Shown here: positions 51,943-60,992 of the stretch, one piece after another | How positions within the stretch are numbered: the first letter of the stretch is position 1 | Layout of the letters: each line of letters opens with the position of its first letter | From: Proteiniphilum sp. | GTDB taxonomy: Bacteria > Bacteroidota > Bacteroidia > Bacteroidales > Dysgonomonadaceae | Reading direction: 5' to 3' | NCBI GenBank assembly: GCA_016839025.1 | Contig: JADLKK010000001.1 | Location: 20,284-84,283, forward strand | Length of the DNA stretch: 64,000 nucleotides | The notes under the pieces: generated by a model | Database searches by the model: none | Told to the model about the DNA's origin: nothing | The model's input: only the letters and a program-made list of their open reading frames with translations | Translations under genes and position numbers: made by a program

Positions 51943-53211
51943 ATGAGCAACAGATCGGAATTTGAGATCATGGCCCCTGCCGGATCCTATGAATCGTTGA
52001 TGGCAGCCATTCAAGGCGGTGCAGACTCGATCTACTTCGGTATTGAGGGACTGAACATGCGTGCCCGCTCTTCCAACAACTTCACCATCGACGATCTGCA
52101 TCAGATTGCACAGATCTGTCGCGAGCACAGCCTGAAAAGCTATCTCACAGTCAACACCATCATCTACGATAATGACCTGGCGTTGATGCGCAGGATCGTT
52201 GATGCCGCCAGGGTGGCACGGCTCACTGCCATCATTGCCGCCGATGTGGCAGTAATGGTTTATGCCCGCAGCATCGGGGTGGAAGTGCATCTCTCCACGC
52301 AGCTGAACATCACCAACAGCGAATCGTTGAAGTTCTATGCGCAGTTTGCCGATGTGGTGGTGCTGGCACGGGAACTCAACCTCGATCAGGTGGCTGCCAT
52401 TTATCGCGATATCCTGGAGCAGCAGATCAAAGGTCCTTCGGGAAGGCTGATCCGTATTGAGATGTTTGCGCACGGTGCGCTCTGTATGGCGGTCTCCGGC
52501 AAGTGTTACCTCAGCCTGCACGAGAAGAATCTGTCGGCCAACAGGGGGGCCTGCAACCAGATCTGTCGCAGAGGTTACCTGGTTCACGATAAGGATAGCG
52601 AGATTGAGCTGGAGATTGACAATGAGTATATCATGTCACCCAAGGATCTGAAAACGATTCATTTCCTGAACAAGATGATGGATGCCGGCGTGCGGGTCTT
52701 CAAGATTGAAGGGCGTGCCCGTGGTCCTGAATATGTCCGTATTGTCACTTCCTGTTACAGGGAGGCCGTAGAAGCCTATTGCAACGACGCTTTCGGGGAG
52801 GAGAAGATCAATGACTGGAACGAACGACTCGCCACCGTCTTCAACCGCGGCTTCTGGGACGGCTACTACCTGGGACAGCGGCTGGGAGAATGGACACACC
52901 GCTACGGCTCCGGGGCCACCAAGCGCAAGGTCTATGTAGGAAAGGCGATCAAATACTTCGGTAACTTGGAGGTGACGGAGTTCCTGGTGGAGACGCAGTC
53001 GGTGAAGACGGGAGATGAGCTGCTGATCACCGGCCCCACCACCGGGGCTGTTTTTCTAACGGCCAATGAGATCCGTGTGAAGCTGAAAACGGTTCCCGAA
53101 GCGGTGAAAGGTGATCACTTCTCCATTCGTACCAACGAGAAGATCCGCCCCAACGACCAGCTTTACAAGATGGTTCCGGTCAATCGCACAAGCATGGCGG
53201 ATCAAAAGTAG
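51943..53211 (+). CDS. Peptidase U32-family protein (YegQ/TrhP-like)
   Basis: A 422-aa protein starting at MSNRSEFEIMAPAGS; 63 upstream codons in frame precede the promoter and lack family similarity. Signatures are MAPAGSYESLMAAIQGGADSIYFG-type N-terminus, EVHLSTQLNITN, FAHGALCMAVSGKCYLS, the cysteine-rich RGACNQICRRGY, and FKIEGRARGPEYV. Cysteines in these motifs fit an iron-sulfur cofactor. Family members include the tRNA U34 hydroxylation factor TrhP (YegQ), the 23S rRNA factor RlhA and older collagenase annotations such as PrtC. RNA modification is the likelier role here, though the exact subgroup is uncertain. Confidence 0.88.
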   Translation: MSNRSEFEIMAPAGSYESLMAAIQGGADSIYFGIEGLNMRARSSNNFTIDDLHQIAQICREHSLKSYLTVNTIIYDNDLALMRRIVDAARVARLTAIIAADVAVMVYARSIGVEVHLSTQLNITNSESLKFYAQFADVVVLARELNLDQVAAIYRDILEQQIKGPSGRLIRIEMFAHGALCMAVSGKCYLSLHEKNLSANRGACNQICRRGYLVHDKDSEIELEIDNEYIMSPKDLKTIHFLNKMMDAGVRVFKIEGRARGPEYVRIVTSCYREAVEAYCNDAFGEEKINDWNERLATVFNRGFWDGYYLGQRLGEWTHRYGSGATKRKVYVGKAIKYFGNLEVTEFLVETQSVKTGDELLITGPTTGAVFLTANEIRVKLKTVPEAVKGDHFSIRTNEKIRPNDQLYKMVPVNRTSMADQK

Positions 53212-53242
53212 CTGCCTGTGCCTAGGTCCCATTCCCGCGCTG

Positions 53243-53848
53243 TCATTGCTGTTGCATATAGTAAAAGTTGTCTTCGCCAAACCGCATGTCGAACCTGCCG
53301 TTTGAGAAGGTGGCAGGATTGCCGTCTACGGTAGCCTTGAATGAGAATGTGCCGGAGAGAACGGAGCCCTGAAGCTTTTTGTCGATATGCAGGTATTGTG
53401 CTCGTTTCACATGAAACTCCCCATCAAGAATCTCCAGTTTGCGAGGAATGTCTCCCATCAACAACGAGATGGAGCTATCTGTGCCGGTCAGATCGAAAAT
53501 CTTGTTGTTTAGCGAAATAAGTGCGCTATAATCGGCAGGTATGTAGTCGGGCAGTGAAAATACCAAAGTATAAGGAATTTCGTCTCTGATACTGCCGGAG
53601 AGGTAAATGTGGCAAGTGTCCTCTTTCACGACAATTTTTGACGGATCATGCCCTCTGCCGGTAATCCATGGTTGCAATCCCCAATAAACGCCGAAGCTGT
53701 TGTATCCTTTTTCCGAATAGATGGGGAGTCCCGGGTTTTCAGCATCTTCAATAAAGACTGATTCGGTGATCAGGTAATCAACATGGTAGTCACAGCCGGT
53801 GGCAATGAGAAGGATAATCGTCAAGGTTATGATAAATTGATGTTTCAT
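53243..53848 (-). CDS. Lipoprotein of unknown function
   Basis: A 201-aa protein with a signal peptide and lipobox LIATGC (cysteine at about residue 19). The mature part is predicted all-beta (IPYTLVFSLPDYIPADYSAL, GTFSFKATVDGNPATFSNGRF). No domain was recognised beyond a general resemblance to small Bacteroidetes surface lipoproteins. It follows the barrel gene (stop 53869) by 20 bases on the same strand and converges on the U32 gene. The two genes probably act together at the outer membrane. Confidence 0.75.
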   Translation of the reverse strand: MKHQFIITLTIILLIATGCDYHVDYLITESVFIEDAENPGLPIYSEKGYNSFGVYWGLQPWITGRGHDPSKIVVKEDTCHIYLSGSIRDEIPYTLVFSLPDYIPADYSALISLNNKIFDLTGTDSSISLLMGDIPRKLEILDGEFHVKRAQYLHIDKKLQGSVLSGTFSFKATVDGNPATFSNGRFDMRFGEDNFYYMQQQ

Positions 53849-53868
53849 ATCTGTCTTGTTTATTTTTT

Positions 53869-54654
53869 TTACTTCAATGAAAAGAGACGAGTCGGCATTG
53901 TAACAGAGAAGCGGCTACCACCGAGAAATTCTGGTGTTAGCAGCGTTAAATTTCCTTTCGTCAGATAGTGTGGGGGGAGAGTAATTTCGGCCGACAGGCG
54001 AATCCCGTTCTGCAGGATTAAACGTAACCCCAGGCCGGCGTAGCTGTTCAGGAAGAAACGGGAAGGAGCCGCGCCTGCCGTGGTGATGATCGCGTCGCCA
54101 TGCTGCTCCATCTCTTCAGACAGAAAGTTGAGCGAAGTCTCACCATGTATCTTCACCCCGCCCTGTATGCCGGCTTTCAGGTATCCCTGCCAATTGCTGT
54201 GCCGGCCCCATAAAAGGATATCCGCCTCCAGCGGGATGCCGGCAAATCCAAGCCGCTCTTCCATTCCCTTGATACGAAAAAGTTCGATACCTTGTGATGA
54301 GGGGTGAAACAGATAAATAAAAGTGCCCTGTTGGGGTGATACCTGTTCGTTGATGAGGGTATATCGCAATCCGGTGGTGAAGGTGAGGCGATTACCCCAT
54401 ACCGAAAATTCCGTTTTTACACCGGCGTAGTGTATGTTGCCTTTCCCGCTCACCCGTTCACTCCCGGATAGATCCGTCTGCCGGGAATAGCGGATATCGG
54501 GATGACGGAATTCCCACCGGTTGTCAATTTTGCCCCTTATCTCATGTGAACCGTATTCAATACCAATACGGAAAGGGGATTGGGGTTGTAACTGTGCTTG
54601 TGTTTCGACGAATGTGCAGGAGAGTAACAAAAGAAGCAGAATGAATGGTCTCAT
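53869..54654 (-). CDS. Outer-membrane beta-barrel protein of unknown function
   Basis: A 261-aa protein with signal peptide MRPFILLLLLLSCTFVETQA. Amphipathic strands follow (FRIGIEYGSHEIRGKID, AGVKTEFSVWGNRLTFTTGL, GYLKAGIQGGVKIHG, SYAGLGLRLILQNGIRLSAE), ending near the aromatic C-terminus TMPTRLFSLK. The ATG at 54660 is an alternative start, and the frame stays open to 54702. It is first of a two-gene unit with the lipoprotein. No specific family is assigned. Confidence 0.72.
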   Translation of the reverse strand: MRPFILLLLLLSCTFVETQAQLQPQSPFRIGIEYGSHEIRGKIDNRWEFRHPDIRYSRQTDLSGSERVSGKGNIHYAGVKTEFSVWGNRLTFTTGLRYTLINEQVSPQQGTFIYLFHPSSQGIELFRIKGMEERLGFAGIPLEADILLWGRHSNWQGYLKAGIQGGVKIHGETSLNFLSEEMEQHGDAIITTAGAAPSRFFLNSYAGLGLRLILQNGIRLSAEITLPPHYLTKGNLTLLTPEFLGGSRFSVTMPTRLFSLK

Positions 54655-54804
54655 CAGCATTGCAGTATGGACATTGAAACGGGGTGAATAATTTATCTCC
54701 ATGTAATGGGTTTATCTATATGATGAGCTTAGATGGAAAATGTTGCATGGTATAACTTAATAAATGCAAAACAGTCTTGCTTTTTTATTCCGCTCTTAGA
54801 ACCA

Positions 54805-54830
54805 TTTTTACTTCGCTCTAAAAGTAAAAA
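54805..54830. repeat. AT-rich hairpin upstream of the PEGA lipoprotein
   Basis: Perfect 9-bp inverted repeat TTTTTACTT (54805-54813)/AAGTAAAAA (54822-54830) with an 8-base loop, in the 255-base divergent spacer between the barrel gene and the PEGA gene. It could be an operator; it lacks the GC content of a terminator. Confidence 0.4.
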
Positions 54831-54869
54831 TATACAGGTTGGACGTTACTTAAGATAGTAAAAAAGATA

Positions 54870-54877
54870 TACCTTTG
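54870..54877 (+). promoter_or_regulatory. -7 element of the PEGA lipoprotein gene
   Basis: TACCTTTG, an exact TAnnTTTG box 32 bases before the ATG at 54910; no clear -33 TTTG. Confidence 0.55.
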
Positions 54878-54909
54878 TCATATCTATTCACTTAATGAAA
54901 TAAAATGAT

Positions 54910-55350
54910 ATGTGTAGAAACTCTTTTCTGATGAAGTCTGCTGCGCTGTTGATGGCCGTAGCGGTATTGTTTGCCAGCTGCTCAAGCAGCACGTTGATCC
55001 AATCTGACCCCAGTGGGGCCAAAGTTTACATGAATGGCGAATACAAAGGAACAACTCCCTATTCCTATTCCGATACCAAGATTGTGGGGAGTACAACCGA
55101 AATCCGCCTTGAGAAAGAGGGTTTTGAACCGTTGTATACCTTTTTGTCGAGAGATGAAAGTGCCGACGTGGGAGCTATTATTGGTGGACTCTTTTTCCTT
55201 TTTCCGTTTCTCTGGACAATGAAGTACAATCCCACTCATACCTATGAATTGAGGCCACTGGCCACAGCTTCATTGACCAAAACCGATCAGCCGGCTATGA
55301 TGACTGACGCAAACGGCAATAAATATATCTCAGGCGTATTGAACGATTAA
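54910..55350 (+). CDS. PEGA-domain lipoprotein
   Basis: A 146-aa protein with signal peptide and lipobox LFASC (cysteine at about residue 24). A PEGA-like beta domain follows (STLIQSDPSGAKVYMNGEYK, then GTTPYSYSDTKIVGSTTEIR). A hydrophobic stretch, AIIGGLFFLFPFLW, follows at about 88-101. It probably sits in the cell envelope, perhaps touching the cell wall; function unknown. An internal ATG (MKSAALL, 54931) is an alternative start. It is a single gene followed by a terminator. Confidence 0.8.
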   Translation: MCRNSFLMKSAALLMAVAVLFASCSSSTLIQSDPSGAKVYMNGEYKGTTPYSYSDTKIVGSTTEIRLEKEGFEPLYTFLSRDESADVGAIIGGLFFLFPFLWTMKYNPTHTYELRPLATASLTKTDQPAMMTDANGNKYISGVLND

Positions 55351-55385
55351 AGAACACTCAAAAGGATCTCTGAATACATAAAGGG

Positions 55386-55419
55386 AGAGCGCCTCAATCA
55401 AAACAGGCGCTCTTCTTTT
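55386..55419 (+). terminator. Terminator of the PEGA lipoprotein gene
   Basis: 9-bp GC-rich stem agagcgcct (55386-55394)/aggcgctct (55405-55413) with a 10-nt loop and a T-rich tail, 36 bases after the stop codon. Confidence 0.88.
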
Positions 55420-55440
55420 GTTGGTGGAGACTGGTGTGAC

Positions 55441-55992
55441 TCATTCCTCCATCGAAGCGTCATGGTGAGAGAGGTTGTCATCCTTGAACCAGCCGGCATA
55501 CATCAGGTAGTTGTTGGCAATCTTCTGGTTCATGCCTTTCGATTGTTCGGGATCCACCTTCTTCACGAATTTGGCCGGTACGCCGGCGTAGATGCTGCCC
55601 GGTTCCACCCTGGTGCCGGTCAGTACTACCGAGCCGGCGGCGATGATGGCTCCTTCGCCTACGACCGCATGATCCAGCACTACAGCTCCCATGCCGATCA
55701 ATGCCCCATCCTTTATATCAGCACCATGAATTACCACGTTGTGGCCTATTGAAACGTCGTTGCCGATGACCGACACTGATTTCTGGTAGAGGGTATGGAT
55801 GACGGTACCGTCCTGAATGTTGACCCGGTCGCCAATACGGATAGAGTTGACGTCGCCCCGCAGCACCGCGTTGAACCAGATGCTGCAGTCGTCACCGATT
55901 ATCACATCGCCGATCACGGTGGCATTATCGGCCAGATAGCAGTTTTCTCCGAATTGGGGGGTGAAACCCCGGACTGTTTTGATAAGAGCCAT
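55441..55992 (-). CDS. Gamma-carbonic-anhydrase-like hexapeptide-repeat protein
   Basis: A 183-aa left-handed beta-helix protein starting at MALIKTVRGFTPQFG; the 50-codon upstream extension runs through a repeat spacer. Hexapeptide repeats run from about residue 15 to 150 (ATVIGDVIIGDDCSIWFNAV, IGNDVSIGHNVVIHGADIKD). The three metal-site histidines are in TVIHT, GHNVVIHG and nearby. A C-terminal helix follows. It matches the YrdA/PaaY/CaiE branch, and carbonic anhydrase activity is inferred only. It lies 50 bases after pepP on the same strand. Confidence 0.88.
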   Translation of the reverse strand: MALIKTVRGFTPQFGENCYLADNATVIGDVIIGDDCSIWFNAVLRGDVNSIRIGDRVNIQDGTVIHTLYQKSVSVIGNDVSIGHNVVIHGADIKDGALIGMGAVVLDHAVVGEGAIIAAGSVVLTGTRVEPGSIYAGVPAKFVKKVDPEQSKGMNQKIANNYLMYAGWFKDDNLSHHDASMEE

Positions 55993-56040
55993 GGAATGTA
56001 GGATTTGGGATCTGGTGTCCGATAATTCGGATTCCAGGTC
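55993..56040 (-). repeat. Period-7 repeat array at the pepP-gamma-CA junction
   Basis: In transcript sense the spacer contains successive degenerate heptamers GGAATCC, GAATTAT, CGGACAC, CAGATCC, CAAATCC and TACATTC. It lies between the pepP stop and the next ATG. The units are less regular than at nrfH-nrfA. Confidence 0.5.
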
Positions 56041-56042
56041 TC

Positions 56043-57833
56043 TCAGATTGCACTTGTTCTGTTTTTCAGCCAGGCTTTCTCCTCTTTTGAGAGATGTTCC
56101 TTTAGCGTGTCGTACACCATCCGGTGGTATCGGTTGAGCCACTTCCGCTCCCTTTTTGTCAGCATTTTTCTGACGATGGGACGGGTGTCAATGGGGCAGA
56201 GGGTGATGGTCTCAAAATTGAGGAAGGTGCCGAACTCCTCTGTTTTAGCAAATTCCTGCGTGACGATCAGGTTTTCTGTGCGAATGCCATACTTGCCGGC
56301 ACGGTAGAGACCCGGTTCATTTGAGGTGACCATGCCCGGCAACAGTGTCGTGGGATTCTCCTCCAGCCTGATGTTCTGTGGTCCCTCGTGCACGTTAAGG
56401 AAATGACCAATGCCATGGCCGGTGCCGTGCCAGTAGGTAAGCTTCTCCTCCCACAATGCCTTGCGTGCCAGGATATCGAGCTGTGAACCACGGGTGCCCG
56501 CCGGAAAGATGACCGTAGCCAGTGCAATATGCCCTTTCAGGACGTTGGTGTAATCCCTTTTCATCTGTTTGGTCAACTTGCCAACCGCAATGGTACGGGT
56601 AATATCAGTGGTTCCGTCACGAAATTGTGCCCCTGAGTCAATCAGAAGCAGTCCTTCCGGCTCGATCTGCAGGCAACTCTCCGGTGATGCATGGTAATGA
56701 ATGATGGCACCGTTTCCGGCATAGCCTGCAATTGTGGCGAAGCTCTCACCCACATAGAGATCCTGTTCCGAACGGAATTCCCGCAACTTCTCTTCCACTG
56801 TTAGCTCGGTTACCTCTCCGGTAGGGACAGCTTTCTCCAACCACATGTGAAATTTTACCAGCGCTATTCCATCTTTCACCATGGCGTTCCGGAAACCCTT
56901 CAGTTCAGTTTCGTTCTTCACGCTCTTCATCAAATCGACCGGTGAGGGGATATCGACTATGCGACAGTGGGGGGGGATCGCCTGTAGCAGTTTGTAGTTG
57001 ATCTTGTTGCCGGTGATACAGATGGCGCTCTTTTCCGGCAGGAGTGCTACATAACCGAAAATATCGTTATAGTCCGTAATTCGTATTCCCTGTTCCAGGT
57101 AAGTAGCCGTAATCTCGTCGGTCAGCTTTTCCGGGTCGATGAAGAGCACCGTCTCCTTCTCGGAGATATAGGCATAAGCCACTGCTACAGGGTTATACGC
57201 CACATCGTTGCCGCGGAGGTTGAAGGTCCAGGCCACTGCGTCGAGGGTGACAATCAAAATACCGTCGGCATCAACTTCTTTAAGCTTCCCGTTGATGCGG
57301 GCAATCTTGTCGGTAACCGATTCACCGGTAATCTCCTCCGGAAGGGTGAAGACCTTGTTGGTGGGTAGCACGGGGCGGTCTTCGCGGATAACCGCGAAGG
57401 GGTCGTAAGAGGTCTCTAGCCGGATCTCTTTTGCCTCCAGCCTTCTCTCCAATGCGATGGCGTCGGATGCGGCATAGACCAGACCATCGATACCTACTCT
57501 ACCGCCCTTGCCAGTCTGTTCCATGATCCAGCTGGTCATGTCGGGACATCCCGGTTGCCCCATTTTGAAGAGATCAAACCCGGTCTCTTTTAGTTCTTCA
57601 GCTGCCTGCAGAAAGTAGCGCGAGTCGGTCCAGATGCCTGCCTTCTCCTTTGTCACCACGGCGGTGCCGGCAGAGCCGGTAAATCCGCTGATCCATTTCC
57701 TGGATTCCCAGTGCTGCGGGGGATATTCGCTCAGATGTGCATCGGTGCTGGGGATGATAAATGCATCCAGGTTCCTTTCTGCCATGAACTGTCGCATGGC
57801 TGCGACCCTTTCGGTGATCTCGTTCCTCTTCAT
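56043..57833 (-). CDS. pepP: Xaa-Pro aminopeptidase (aminopeptidase P, long form)
   Basis: Metallopeptidase removing N-terminal residues before proline. The 596-aa three-domain form has two creatinase-like N-terminal domains and a C-terminal pita-bread domain. The metal ligands lie in LIDSGAQFRDGTTDITRT (two aspartates), GTGHGIGHFLNVHEGP (histidine), SNEPGLY and IRTENLI (glutamates). The length matches cytosolic eukaryote-like APP1 proteins found in Bacteroidetes. No signal peptide. A clean gene start at ATG 57833. Confidence 0.94.
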   Translation of the reverse strand: MKRNEITERVAAMRQFMAERNLDAFIIPSTDAHLSEYPPQHWESRKWISGFTGSAGTAVVTKEKAGIWTDSRYFLQAAEELKETGFDLFKMGQPGCPDMTSWIMEQTGKGGRVGIDGLVYAASDAIALERRLEAKEIRLETSYDPFAVIREDRPVLPTNKVFTLPEEITGESVTDKIARINGKLKEVDADGILIVTLDAVAWTFNLRGNDVAYNPVAVAYAYISEKETVLFIDPEKLTDEITATYLEQGIRITDYNDIFGYVALLPEKSAICITGNKINYKLLQAIPPHCRIVDIPSPVDLMKSVKNETELKGFRNAMVKDGIALVKFHMWLEKAVPTGEVTELTVEEKLREFRSEQDLYVGESFATIAGYAGNGAIIHYHASPESCLQIEPEGLLLIDSGAQFRDGTTDITRTIAVGKLTKQMKRDYTNVLKGHIALATVIFPAGTRGSQLDILARKALWEEKLTYWHGTGHGIGHFLNVHEGPQNIRLEENPTTLLPGMVTSNEPGLYRAGKYGIRTENLIVTQEFAKTEEFGTFLNFETITLCPIDTRPIVRKMLTKRERKWLNRYHRMVYDTLKEHLSKEEKAWLKNRTSAI

Positions 57834-57972
57834 AGGATATGTTTTAGCAATTGAAACAACAAATATACCAATTTGTTCTTATATTTGAAGGGTAATAGAG
57901 GGTTCCATTCTTTCGGACAGAATGATCCGCCTCTATACAGGCCTATGCTTTACACGTAAAAACAGGGAAAGA

Positions 57973-58326
57973 ATGAAGACAAAAATGACGCTGCACAACA
58001 TGCATTTCTATGCTTTTCACGGTGTGATGCCACACGAAAGGATTGTGGGAGGTGAATACAGGGTAACCCTGCACCTGGAGGCAGACTTTTCCGCAGCCTG
58101 TACCTCTGACCAGCTCGAAGATACCCTCAATTATGCCGGTTTGTATGATCTGGTAAAGAGTGAAATGGAGACCCCCTCGCAGCTGATTGAACATCTGGCC
58201 GGTCGTATCCACACCTCGATCAGAGAGCGGTATCCACAGATTGCACAACTCTCGGTCACCGTTGCAAAACTGGATCCACCGGTGGGGGGGAGGATGGAGG
58301 CAGCGGAGATCACCCTTACCAGTTGA
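57973..58326 (+). CDS. folB: Dihydroneopterin aldolase
   Basis: Folate biosynthesis: 7,8-dihydroneopterin to 6-hydroxymethyl-dihydropterin and glycolaldehyde. The 117-aa protein starts at MKTKMTLHNM. The family motifs are FYAFHGVMPHERIVGGEYRV, LEDTLNYAGLYDLVKSEM (the active-site tyrosine/glutamate region) and QLIEHLAGRI. It ends DPPVGGRMEAAEI, typical of FolB. A 17-codon upstream open frame is not family-like. It precedes lptB with a 55-base gap carrying a separate -7 box. Confidence 0.92.
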   Translation: MKTKMTLHNMHFYAFHGVMPHERIVGGEYRVTLHLEADFSAACTSDQLEDTLNYAGLYDLVKSEMETPSQLIEHLAGRIHTSIRERYPQIAQLSVTVAKLDPPVGGRMEAAEITLTS

Positions 58327-58357
58327 CTTGTATGACTGTTAGCTCCCATTTTTTTGT

Positions 58358-58365
58358 TATCTTTG
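58358..58365 (+). promoter_or_regulatory. -7 element of the lptB-ruvX-def unit
   Basis: TATCTTTG, an exact TAnnTTTG box 16 bases before the lptB ATG. The -33 region is T-rich without a clear TTTG. Confidence 0.58.
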
Positions 58366-58381
58366 CAGAAATATTTGAACA

Positions 58382-59161
58382 ATGGATGAACGCTTAACGG
58401 ATAGCGAGACGCTGATGTTGCGCACTGAGAACCTGGTGAAGCGATATGGTAAGCGTACCGTGGTGAACCATGTTTCCATCGATGTAAAGCAGGGTGAGAT
58501 CGTTGGGTTGCTCGGCCCTAACGGAGCAGGCAAGACCACCACTTTCTACATGACGGTGGGGTTGGTGGTTCCCAACGAAGGGGAGATTTTCATCGGCAGC
58601 CGGAACATCACCCATTTCCCCGTTTACAAGCGGGCACAGCATGGGATTGGTTACCTGGCACAGGAGGCTTCCATCTTCCGCAAGATGACGGTGGAGGATA
58701 ACATCAAGTCGGTGCTCGAATTCACGGAGATGCCTCCCCGCCAGCAGAAGGAGAAGCTGGATAGCCTGATTGATGAGTTCGGCCTCCACAAAGTACGCAA
58801 GAATACGGGTGATCGCCTCTCGGGGGGTGAGCGACGTCGTGCTGAGATTGCCCGCTGTCTGGCCATCGACCCTAAGTTCATCATGCTCGATGAACCCTTT
58901 GCCGGTATTGATCCCATTGCCGTACAGGATATCCAGTCGATCGTGGCGCAACTGAAGTACCGCAACATCGGGATCCTGATCACCGACCACAATGTGGATG
59001 AGACACTCAGCATCACCGACAGGGCTTATCTGCTTTTCGAAGGAAAGGTACTTTTCCAGGGTACCGCTGAAGAGCTGGCCGCCAATCCTGTTGTGCGGGA
59101 AAAATATCTGGGCCGCGACTTCGAGCTGCGCCGACGCGTGTTTGACACCCCCAATCAGTAA
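58382..59161 (+). CDS. lptB: LPS-export ABC transporter ATPase LptB
   Basis: Cytoplasmic ATPase powering lipopolysaccharide extraction from the inner membrane (LptBFGC). The 259-aa protein has Walker [11 protein letters not shown] (about residues 44-53), the Q-loop AQEASIF, signature RLSGGERRR, Walker [14 protein letters not shown] and the switch histidine ITDHNVDE, all intact. The C-terminal LptB extension with [10 protein letters not shown] is present. The start at 58382 could be shortened by about 11 codons to MLRTENLV. It is followed 4 bases on by ruvX. Confidence 0.96.
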   Translation: MDERLTDSETLMLRTENLVKRYGKRTVVNHVSIDVKQGEIVGLLGPNGAGKTTTFYMTVGLVVPNEGEIFIGSRNITHFPVYKRAQHGIGYLAQEASIFRKMTVEDNIKSVLEFTEMPPRQQKEKLDSLIDEFGLHKVRKNTGDRLSGGERRRAEIARCLAIDPKFIMLDEPFAGIDPIAVQDIQSIVAQLKYRNIGILITDHNVDETLSITDRAYLLFEGKVLFQGTAEELAANPVVREKYLGRDFELRRRVFDTPNQ

Positions 59162-59165
59162 GCCG

Positions 59166-59588
59166 ATGGCCAGGCTGCTCTCCATCGACTACGGAAAGAG
59201 ACGCACCGGTATTGCCGTGAGCGATCCGCTGCAAATCATTGCCAACGGGCTCACCACAGTGGAGACAACCGGGCTGTTTGAATTCCTGGAGGAGTATCTG
59301 AAAAAAGAGGTGGTCTCTTGCATCGTGGTGGGTTTACCGCGACAGATGAACAACGAGCCGTCGGAGAACATGAGGCGGATCGAACCGTTTGTGAACAGGC
59401 TGCGGAAGCTCTATCCCCACATCCCGGTAGAGTACTTCGACGAACGCTTCTCTTCGAAGATGGCACAACAGACGATGATTGATGGGGGGGTGAAGAAGAA
59501 AGACCGCCGGAACAAGGCGCTGGTGGATGAGATCAGCGCCACCATCATCCTGCAGGGATATATGGAGAGCAAAAGAATGAGATTATGA
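59166..59588 (+). CDS. ruvX: Putative Holliday junction resolvase / pre-16S rRNA nuclease YqgF
   Basis: The 140-aa RNase H-fold protein starts at MARLLSIDYGKRRTGIAVSD; the longer frame from 58992 reads through lptB out of phase. Conserved acidic residues are Asp in LSIDYG, Glu/Asp around VVGLPRQMN, and the C-terminal DEISATIILQGYM. Family members are annotated as Holliday junction resolvases and as the nuclease that matures the 5' end of 16S rRNA. It overlaps def by 4 bases, so lptB-ruvX-def form one transcript. Confidence 0.93.
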   Translation: MARLLSIDYGKRRTGIAVSDPLQIIANGLTTVETTGLFEFLEEYLKKEVVSCIVVGLPRQMNNEPSENMRRIEPFVNRLRKLYPHIPVEYFDERFSSKMAQQTMIDGGVKKKDRRNKALVDEISATIILQGYMESKRMRL

Positions 59589-60145
59589 TATTACCCATTT
59601 ATATTTACGGACAACCGGTGTTGCGCGAGGTGGCACAGGATATCGATGCGGCAAATTATCCCAACCTGAAGGAGCTGATCGACAATATGTACGAAACAAT
59701 GTACCGTGCCGATGGAGTAGGGTTAGCCGCCCCCCAGATTGGTCTCTCCGAACGTATCTTCGTGGTGGATCTTTCCCCCATGGCCAGTGAGGAGCATCCT
59801 GAATTCAGGGATTTCAGGAAAGTGTTTGTCAATGCCCATATCACTGAAAGAAGCGGTGACCTTGAACTGGTGGAGGAGGGGTGCCTCAGCATACCGGGTA
59901 TCCATGAGAAGGTTCCCAGGGAGGGAGAAGTGACCATTGCTTATCTCGATGAAGAGTTGCAACCGCGGGAGGAGCGATATTCCGGCTATATGGCCCGCGT
60001 AATCCAGCATGAGTATGACCATCTGGACGGAATCCTCTTCACTGACCGCATCTCACCCTTGCGCAAGCGGATGGTGAAAAGCAAGCTGGCAAATATGGAA
60101 AAGGGAAAGGTGGCCTGCGATTATAAAATCCGGACAGTGAGATAA
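59585..60145 (+). CDS. def: Peptide deformylase
   Basis: Removes the N-formyl group from new proteins. The 186-aa metalloenzyme has the three signature motifs GVGLAAPQIG (about residues 44-53), EEGCLSIPG (cysteine ligand) and VIQHEYDHLDG (two histidines and the catalytic glutamate). It starts at ATG 59585, overlapping ruvX by 4 bases. It converges on pgl with 15 bases between stops. Confidence 0.97.
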   Translation: MILPIYIYGQPVLREVAQDIDAANYPNLKELIDNMYETMYRADGVGLAAPQIGLSERIFVVDLSPMASEEHPEFRDFRKVFVNAHITERSGDLELVEEGCLSIPGIHEKVPREGEVTIAYLDEELQPREERYSGYMARVIQHEYDHLDGILFTDRISPLRKRMVKSKLANMEKGKVACDYKIRTVR

Positions 60146-60160
60146 ACAACCGACAACTGG

Positions 60161-60886
60161 TCAGTCTCCGGCCATCAGCTTCTGCGCTGCCTGTCGGTCG
60201 AGAAACCAGAAAAGTTGATCCGATTCCGGCTGCACCCGTGCAGCCGGGTATTTTTTTGCAGCCTCATCAGGTTGGGTGATAATCTCTTTCACCTTGTCGG
60301 ACTTGTTGTCGCCCGTGACCAGGAAAGCGACCCTGCGGGCGGCATTGATCACCCTGCCGGTGAGGCTTATCCGTTGTTGTCCACTCACCGGGTGGGTGGC
60401 GACAACACAGTTGGAGGCATTCTCCCACAGCTCCATCTGGTGAGGGAAGATGGAAGCGGTGTGGCCGTCATCACCCATGCCCAATATCACGAGGTCGAAA
60501 ACAGGCAGGCTCTGTTTTCTTCCCAGCTTATCCTGTAGCAATTTGCCGTATCGTTCAGCCTCCGTAGAGGGGTCATTCTCTCCCATCATGCGGAAGATGT
60601 GTTCGTCCGGCACCGGGACAAAATCAAACAGATGCTCTTTTGTCATCCTGTAGTTGCTCTCCTCATCATCGGGAGGAACACAACGTTCATCCCCCCAGAA
60701 GAACCTGATCTTTTCCCAGTCGATCTCGCCATCAGGCAGCGATCTCCAGTAATCAAACAGCGATTTGGGTGTGGAGCCACCCGAAAGAGCCACCCTTATC
60801 GGTTCCCGTTTTGCGAGCTGCTCCTTAAACCATTCCGTGAAGGATCGGCTCAGCTCATCTGTCGTGTCAAATATCTGTATGTGCAT
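60161..60886 (-). CDS. pgl: 6-phosphogluconolactonase
   Basis: Second step of the oxidative pentose phosphate pathway. The 241-aa protein of the glucosamine-6-phosphate isomerase fold has VALSGGSTPKSLFDYW, FFWGDERCVPPDDEESN and LGMGDDGHTASIFPH (the active-site histidine). It starts at ATG 60886; a TTG five codons upstream is less likely. It lies downstream of zwf on the same strand, so the two steps are co-encoded. Confidence 0.95.
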   Translation of the reverse strand: MHIQIFDTTDELSRSFTEWFKEQLAKREPIRVALSGGSTPKSLFDYWRSLPDGEIDWEKIRFFWGDERCVPPDDEESNYRMTKEHLFDFVPVPDEHIFRMMGENDPSTEAERYGKLLQDKLGRKQSLPVFDLVILGMGDDGHTASIFPHQMELWENASNCVVATHPVSGQQRISLTGRVINAARRVAFLVTGDNKSDKVKEIITQPDEAAKKYPAARVQPESDQLFWFLDRQAAQKLMAGD

Positions 60887-60939
60887 AATTTTTGTATTCA
60901 ACTCTCACCTTTCAGCAATCTGTTTTAGCTCCTGCCGCC

Positions 60940-60992
60940 TGGTTCATAGTTCACGAACATTAAGCCAGGAACATATGAACCAGCCAACCGGT
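60940..60992 (-). repeat. Period-7 repeat array at the zwf-pgl junction
   Basis: In transcript sense the spacer after the zwf stop reads as degenerate heptamers such as GGTTCAT, ATGTTCC, TGGCTTA, ATGTTCG, TGAACTA and TGAACCA. The stretch ggttcatagttca recurs at 4444-4456, in the gltD-asnB array. Confidence 0.55.
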
